Source: Rallus limicola (lineage: Eukaryota > Chordata > Aves > Gruiformes > Rallidae). From it: a stretch of DNA of 64,000 bases. Of this stretch, positions 62,301 to 64,000 are shown one piece after another. The notes under the pieces are model-generated. The model did no database searches and had not been told where the DNA came from. It worked only from the letters and a program-made list of their open reading frames with translations. A program made the position numbers and the translations under genes. The DNA lies in contig JAKCOZ010000039.1 of assembly GCA_022605955.1 (NCBI GenBank), positions 3,038,001 through 3,102,000 of the forward strand. Direction: 5' to 3'. Numbering within the stretch: the first letter of the stretch is position 1; each line of letters starts with the position of its first letter.

Positions 62301-62629
62301 CAGCTAGAATAGCTCCAGCATTGAAATTACCAAAAACCTTTTTCTGAACAAGACTTATTCTGCTTGAAGTTTAGCTAAATGTGAAGTTAATCTTAAGAAA
62401 AGCCTACATGATGATGGAGAATTCTCATAGCACTGACTTTACTGCCACAGCTGCACATATAAAAGCATTGTAAAATTGAGGATAAAAGTTGCAATGGTGA
62501 TAAAGCACAAAAACCCCTGAACTTATCCAAGTGGAAATAATGTATTACCATATTAGACAACTCAACTTACTTTGCTGTAACTGGCTTCTTCTGGTTTCAT
62601 TTGGAGTTATCAAGACATATGGGCCAACA
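20336..62629 (-). CDS. EPSTI1: EPSTI1 gene, exons 2-11 (5' end outside window)
   Basis: Spliced coding region in ten exons: 62629-62571, 60629-60546, 56818-56745, 56128-56045, 47875-47802, 36365-36272, 33044-32961, 30218-30145, 28590-28485 and 20464-20336, read on the minus strand. All introns are GT-AG and phases join without a break, giving 286 codons then TGA. The translation matches my recollection of vertebrate EPSTI1: a [11 protein letters not shown] block, an [12 protein letters not shown] block, a long Lys/Glu-rich coiled-coil region, an NNAFLDRL block, and a tail resembling the human long isoform (ILxxIWP...DL.K). EPSTI1 is known as an interferon-induced cytoplasmic protein linked to NF-kB signalling, macrophage polarisation and epithelial invasion; it has no known catalytic site. 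The start codon and promoter are not in the window, so regulation cannot be read here. No frameshift or premature stop is seen, so the gene looks functional. Confidence 0.93.
20400..20405 (-). promoter_or_regulatory. AATAAA hexamer inside EPSTI1 terminal exon
   Basis: The minus strand reads CCAATAAAGTGC. The hexamer is in frame as part of Pro-Ile-Lys codons, 62 nt upstream of the TGA. If cleavage took place 10-30 nt beyond it, the transcript would lack a stop codon. It may be a silent match or a real alternative polyadenylation site. Confidence 0.35.
21948..21969 (+). repeat. Poly-A run (A22)
   Basis: Uninterrupted A run in EPSTI1 intron 10; no clear retrogene lies upstream of it. Confidence 0.85.
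22561..22640 (+). repeat. A/C-rich low-complexity tract
   Basis: Irregular CAAAA/CAAAC units. A similar shorter tract lies at 19990-20030. Confidence 0.75.
26190..26284 (+). repeat. 45-bp tandem repeat (two full copies plus partial)
   Basis: GAAGAGCTATTGCAA starts at 26190 and 26235, and GAAGA at 26280, so the period is exactly 45. Copies share GGAATGTTC in the middle and differ by several substitutions. A decayed earlier copy may precede it (TGTTCTCCTTCCCC near 26167). In one plus frame it encodes a 15-residue periodic peptide (EELLQ...ECSP). Confidence 0.75.
26333..26374 (+). repeat. (CT)n microsatellite
   Basis: About 20 CT dinucleotides with one GT interruption, inside the candidate LTR. 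Confidence 0.95.
27597..28370 (-). mobile_element. CR1 LINE fragment, same strand as EPSTI1
   Basis: Begins AGAATCCCAGAATCACAGAC and GGTTTGGGTTGGAAGGGACC, then reads antisense CR1 through the 3' UTR into the ORF2 C-terminal part (minus-strand LGCIKRS near 28190) and beyond. A roughly 30-bp insertion interrupts it at about 27783-27815; that insertion contains an inverted copy of upstream sequence. Confidence 0.92.
28485..28590 (-). CDS. EPSTI1: EPSTI1 exon 10 (module B, part 3)
   Basis: A 106-nt exon, phase 2 to phase 0. Acceptor is GTTGTATTTTAAG, donor is GTAAGATTTT. It completes an Arg codon and reads [16 protein letters not shown] then [11 protein letters not shown] and DYLSSSTW; the NNAFLDRLQ block is nearly identical to human. 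It ends with a Trp codon at the donor, as exon 7 does. If the donor were skipped, the frame would run on for 14 codons to a TAA at 28440-28442. Confidence 0.93.
28591..30144 (-). other. EPSTI1: EPSTI1 intron 9 (1.55 kb)
   Basis: AT-rich and unique-looking, apart from the C11 run. Nothing else recognised. Confidence 0.6.
29222..29232 (+). repeat. C11 homopolymer after a CA/CCA-rich stretch
   Basis: Eleven C residues after CACACCACCACACCA, in intron 9. The length is likely variable or error-prone. Confidence 0.8.
30145..30218 (-). CDS. EPSTI1: EPSTI1 exon 9 (module B, part 2)
   Basis: A 74-nt exon, phase 0 to phase 2. Acceptor is TCATTCCCAG, donor is GTATGATGC. It reads [17 protein letters not shown] then AHQNEQR plus two bases of an Arg codon, matching human ELKRQQQEQERAKIHQTEHRR. 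The coiled coil ends here. It is the counterpart of exon 6. Confidence 0.92.
30219..32960 (-). other. EPSTI1: EPSTI1 intron 8 (2.7 kb)
   Basis: No interspersed repeat recognised. The part from about 30480 to 30780 is GC-richer than its surroundings, with no coding signature. Confidence 0.6.
32961..33044 (-). CDS. EPSTI1: EPSTI1 exon 8 (module B, part 1)
   Basis: An 84-nt exon of 28 codons, phase 0 at both ends. Acceptor is GAACAATAG, with little polypyrimidine tract. Donor is GTAATTATAC. It reads [17 protein letters not shown] then [11 protein letters not shown], matching human AYRDSLKAEENRKLQKMK. Length, phases and the Tyr at residue 6 match exon 5. Confidence 0.9.
33948..34110 (+). mobile_element. 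Ancient CR1/L3-type LINE reverse-transcriptase relic
   Basis: One plus frame reads [16 protein letters not shown] then [14 protein letters not shown] and [10 protein letters not shown]. This aligns with the LINE RT block QGSILGPLLFN...ND...FADDTK. The catalytic ADD box has decayed (LEDN). Divergence is far greater than in the other CR1 copies here, suggesting an old amniote CR1/L3 insertion. Confidence 0.6.
34331..34360 (+). repeat. Compound (CA)n(TA)n microsatellite
   Basis: CACACACACA followed by TATATATATTTATATATACA. Confidence 0.85.
36272..36365 (-). CDS. EPSTI1: EPSTI1 exon 7 (module A, part 3)
   Basis: A 94-nt exon, phase 2 to phase 0. Acceptor is TTTCTTTGTAG, donor is GTAAGCAAAA. Its first base completes TAC (Tyr). 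It reads [17 protein letters not shown] then [14 protein letters not shown], matching human KTAEFLSKLN...GPQSSTW. It ends in a Trp codon directly at the donor. It lacks the strong Lys/Glu bias and is probably a less ordered segment between the two coiled-coil stretches. It pairs with exon 10. Confidence 0.9.
41152..41336 (+). mobile_element. CR1 LINE 3' end fragment
   Basis: GTGAGGGTGGTGAGGCCCTG, GGTTGCCCAGAGAAGCTGTG, then CCCTTCCAATCCAAACCATT and CTATGATTCTATGA. Confidence 0.95.
42008..42048 (+). repeat. About 20-bp tandem duplication
   Basis: TAAAATAATTAACC occurs at 42008-42021 and 42028-42041, each followed by an ATTGC-containing stretch. Confidence 0.8.
45478..46064 (+). mobile_element. 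CR1 LINE with internal deletion
   Basis: The first part encodes the RT core: [18 protein letters not shown], then [18 protein letters not shown], then, in another frame, FADDTK and [15 protein letters not shown]. Right after this, at about 45915, it jumps to the 3' tail (TTACTTCAGGGGGGTTGGAC, CCTTTCCAACC, ATTCTATGACTCTATGAG). Compared with the CR1 at 49.2-52.1 kb, about 600 bp of ORF2 C-terminal sequence is missing. Not functional. Confidence 0.93.
46151..46190 (+). repeat. Perfect inverted repeat, 15-bp stem and 10-nt loop
   Basis: CAGTCAGTTGGTCCC (46151-46165) and GGGACCAACTGACTG (46176-46190) are exact reverse complements around ACACAATGTA. A smaller palindrome (GTGGAC/GTCCAC) lies at 46090-46106. 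Both are just 3' of a CR1 end. No terminator or miRNA identity is claimed. Confidence 0.9.
47408..47655 (-). mobile_element. CR1 LINE fragment, same strand as EPSTI1
   Basis: Starts CACAGAATCACAGAGTGGC, then AGAAGGGACCTCTGGAG and the antisense CR1 sequence through CCCTTACAGTAAAAATTG and GTTGCCTCTTGCCCTGACG. It lies about 150 bp from EPSTI1 exon 6, on its intron-6 side. Confidence 0.88.
47802..47875 (-). CDS. EPSTI1: EPSTI1 exon 6 (module A, part 2)
   Basis: A 74-nt exon, phase 0 to phase 2. Acceptor is TTAATACTGTAG, donor is GTAAGTAAAA. It reads [16 protein letters not shown] then EMFLEDQY plus two bases (TA) of a Tyr codon. It matches the human KLEEKKRLQENLRREAF region. It pairs with exon 9 in length and phases, sharing the AER.E.KK..EE pattern (10 of 24 residues identical). 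Confidence 0.9.
49285..49950 (+). pseudogene. CR1 ORF2 apurinic-type endonuclease remnant
   Basis: Reads [18 protein letters not shown], then VITEMWWD (metal-binding Glu block), then stops at TAG 49519-49521. It resumes in another frame with [27 protein letters not shown] (catalytic Asp/Asn) and [11 protein letters not shown]. The catalytic SDHEM block (49928-49942) sits in a third frame after a further shift. The main active-site motifs are visible, but never in a single frame. Confidence 0.9.
50143..50395 (+). pseudogene. CR1 ORF2 linker remnant
   Basis: Basic region between endonuclease and [20 protein letters not shown], then [18 protein letters not shown] and [20 protein letters not shown]. 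It ends at an early TGA. The part from 50396 to 50550 is the decayed join to the RT domain. Confidence 0.85.
50551..52065 (+). pseudogene. CR1 ORF2 reverse transcriptase and C-terminal remnant
   Basis: RT blocks in order: [50 protein letters not shown] and NIYLDF (first catalytic Asp). The frame changes near 51020-51060, then [17 protein letters not shown] and KYADDTKLG (YADD box) follow. A second frame change comes near 51400, then [37 protein letters not shown] and [16 protein letters not shown]. Both catalytic boxes survive, but the frameshifts make it non-functional. Confidence 0.93.
54174..54250 (+). repeat. Pure purine (A/G) tract, (A3-8G)n
   Basis: Unbroken run of A and G with irregular AAAG/AAAAAAG units, about 77 nt; a T/C mirror on the minus strand, which is the EPSTI1 sense strand. 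Confidence 0.9.
55796..55881 (+). mobile_element. Short CR1 3' tail
   Basis: CATCCCTTTTACTGCAGGGG, then GATGAGCTTTAAAGGTCCC, TTCCAACC and ATTCTATAATTCTATGATC. It lies only about 160 bp from exon 5. Confidence 0.9.
56045..56128 (-). CDS. EPSTI1: EPSTI1 exon 5 (module A, part 1)
   Basis: An 84-nt exon of exactly 28 codons, phase 0 at both ends. Acceptor is TATGTCATACAG, donor is GTAACACAG. It reads [16 protein letters not shown] then [12 protein letters not shown] and corresponds to the human KREESVRIKKEAEEAE...KAIQREK segment. It is Lys/Glu-rich coiled coil. It pairs in length and phase with exon 8, with 7 of 28 residues identical without gaps. Confidence 0.92.
56129..56744 (-). other. EPSTI1: EPSTI1 intron 4 (616 nt, shortest)
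   Basis: Unique AT-rich sequence, with nothing recognised. Confidence 0.7.
56745..56818 (-). CDS. EPSTI1: EPSTI1 exon 4
   Basis: A 74-nt exon, phase 1 to phase 0. Acceptor is TACTTTTTTAAG, donor is GTCAGGAAG, a weaker match than the others. It completes a Gly codon and reads [13 protein letters not shown] then [11 protein letters not shown], matching the human ETEVRQKQQ...QSKYKQK stretch. It begins the predicted coiled-coil region. Confidence 0.88.
56819..60545 (-). other. EPSTI1: EPSTI1 intron 3 (3.7 kb)
   Basis: No transposon recognised. It holds a T16 run at 58920-58935 and TA-rich stretches near 57580-57660. A 122-codon minus frame (59016-59384) is unsupported. Confidence 0.6.
60546..60629 (-). 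CDS. EPSTI1: EPSTI1 exon 3
   Basis: An 84-nt exon with phase 1 at both ends. Acceptor is TTGTACCCACTCAG, donor is GTAAGACATG. With the A carried from exon 2 it starts with Ile and reads [18 protein letters not shown], then [11 protein letters not shown], the best-conserved part of the family (human: LANLEKWKEQN...RRLGG). It is a charged amphipathic helix followed by a proline-rich turn. Confidence 0.93.
60630..62570 (-). other. EPSTI1: EPSTI1 intron 2 (1.9 kb)
   Basis: Unique-looking AT-rich sequence, with no repeat or exon recognised. Confidence 0.65.
62571..62629 (-). CDS. EPSTI1: EPSTI1 exon 2 (first visible coding exon)
   Basis: A 59-nt exon. Acceptor is TTTCATTTTAG, donor is GTAAGTTG. 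It begins with the last base of a split codon, reads [19 protein letters not shown], and leaves one base (A) for the next exon. It matches the human segment around YTLIAPNINRR, which lies just after the exon-1 region. Exon 1, which is probably GC-rich and carries the start codon, is not found between 62630 and 64000. Confidence 0.88.
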
Positions 62630-64000
62630 CTAAAATGAAAGAAAACACTCTTTTATTTTTTCTTTCTATGGAAAACCAGGTCTAGAAGAGGTTCCTTCAT
62701 TAGCAAGGAGAGTTTTCTGCTGTTGTAGAAAATTACATAAAAAAACCCCCAAAACTGGGTTTTATTTTGATCCTGGTCTTCAGGATTTTTTGGTAAATAC
62801 TCTAGAAATAGTTGTTATATTTGGAGTTATCTACAAATTCCAAGGTAAACATCTTCAGAAATTTTAGCACAGTCTTCACTTTTCTTATTCAAGTCTCACT
62901 CTAGACTGCTGGCCTCAAATCTCACCCATGTCAAATCAAATAGTTTCCTTGAACAAAAAAGTTCTAAGTGGTAGACACCTGATTCCAGAGCTTGCTCAAG
63001 TACAGAGGAAGACCACTGTCTATTAGGAAGAGCACCGGTACTGGCATTCCTACCCCATACCTTGAGGGCCCCAAGTATTTTGTGGATTTAGGTAGCCTGC
63101 CCAAGAGTTGTCCAAGAGCCATTACTGTTTGTGACTTGCTCTCAGCCCAGGCTTCAGTCTCCTCATCAGCTTTGCATTTGTCAGGCACCAGGAAATCCTT
63201 AGGCATATTTATCTTGCTGTCATGCCTAAGGTGCCACTCACTGAATCAGGACAAAGGCCCTGTTTTCCTAGACTTAATTCAAAATGCAGTTGCTGTCTCA
63301 AGGAGCTATCAATCTAACATGACAGCAGAGAAGCAGGACAGGGTTGAGAGTGTATTAGAGACTTGAGGTGATCAAAAGAGTGATGAAAACATGTCAGTTC
63401 CACTTGGAGAAAACAAAGGATTTTATCTACACGGTGTATTGTGTGCGTAGTTTACAACACTCCTGCTGAGCAGAAGCTAAGTCACTGGGGTGCAGGTTTA
63501 CTGGCAAGGCACGAAGTAGTCGTTGCCCCACATCTCAGCGCAAGCTCGCACCTCTCTGCATCATTCAGCAAGGTTTTGTCTGCACGCATGGGTACAACTA
63601 TTTCATCTGACTTCATCGTGGTGAAGGCCCAAGGAGAAGAGCAGAAAACAAAGAATAATGAGGGGCAAAGGCTGAGCCTCTTAAGAGAAGAAAGGGCCAG
63701 GGGGGTGGCTAGAGGACAAGCTGGTAAGCAGAGACAGCACAGTTGGCTGTGAAAAAGTAATGAGAGAATGAGGCCTCGAGACTGAGGCTAAAAAGGGGAA
63801 TGAAAATCATGCAAAGAGATCAAAGTGCAAAAAGCTGCCTGCTTTATTATCACTGTAATTCAAGGTTTGAGAAGGAAAGTATTTATATCCAATTACCTCT
63901 TTCTCTTTGAAGACTTATTCTAGGAGGATGTGGATTAATTTATGAGATTAAACTAGTAAAGATAGAGCTTTGAGCTTTAATGGTGCCATTTAATACGATC
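62630..64000 (-). other. EPSTI1: Part of EPSTI1 intron 1
   Basis: No CpG-rich first exon, start codon context or suitable phase-2 donor was found, so exon 1 probably lies outside the window. No interspersed repeat recognised. Confidence 0.55.

Noticed and set aside
62630..64000. Search for EPSTI1 exon 1, including the GTAATT donor near 63897 (minus)
   Set aside because: The sequence upstream of that donor has stops in the needed frame and is AT-rich, unlike a first exon.

Overview
This is vertebrate nuclear DNA, almost certainly from a bird. It is AT-rich, with small exons in large introns, and its interspersed repeats are mostly CR1 LINEs with the typical avian 3' end (a CCTTCCAACC block followed by ATTCTATGA-type octamers). 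The exact species cannot be told from the sequence. No operon, CRISPR array, phage or bacterial feature is present.

One protein-coding gene is recognisable: EPSTI1 (epithelial-stromal interaction protein 1), on the minus strand. I assembled ten consecutive coding exons from the sequence (numbered 2-11, with exon 1 presumed to lie beyond base 64000): 62571-62629, 60546-60629, 56745-56818, 56045-56128, 47802-47875, 36272-36365, 32961-33044, 30145-30218, 28485-28590 and 20336-20464. Every junction has AG/GT borders and the reading phase is continuous through all of them, giving 286 codons and a stop. The product is a highly charged, coiled-coil-rich protein with a conserved N-terminal block and a hydrophobic C-terminal tail.

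Layout: 1-19900 is 3' flanking DNA with CR1 fragments and a MIR-like SINE relic, and no gene I can support. 19900-20464 holds the terminal exon and presumed 3' UTR. 20465-62570 is the EPSTI1 gene body. Its introns carry a candidate solo retroviral LTR (about 26.0-26.5 kb), CR1 pieces, an ancient LINE reverse-transcriptase relic (33.95-34.11 kb), and a 2.95-kb CR1 with a nearly complete but broken ORF2 (49.19-52.14 kb). 62630-64000 is part of intron 1.

The most interesting observation is that exons 5-6-7 and 8-9-10 of EPSTI1 look like a tandem duplication of a three-exon module. The exon lengths are 84/74/94 and 84/74/106 nt, all intron phases match, and each module ends in a tryptophan codon at a phase-0 donor. 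Other points of note are a terminal exon that codes straight through an AATAAA hexamer, a 21-bp inverted copy of nearby sequence inside a CR1 element, a 45-bp repeat in the candidate LTR, and a perfect 15-bp-stem hairpin beside another CR1.
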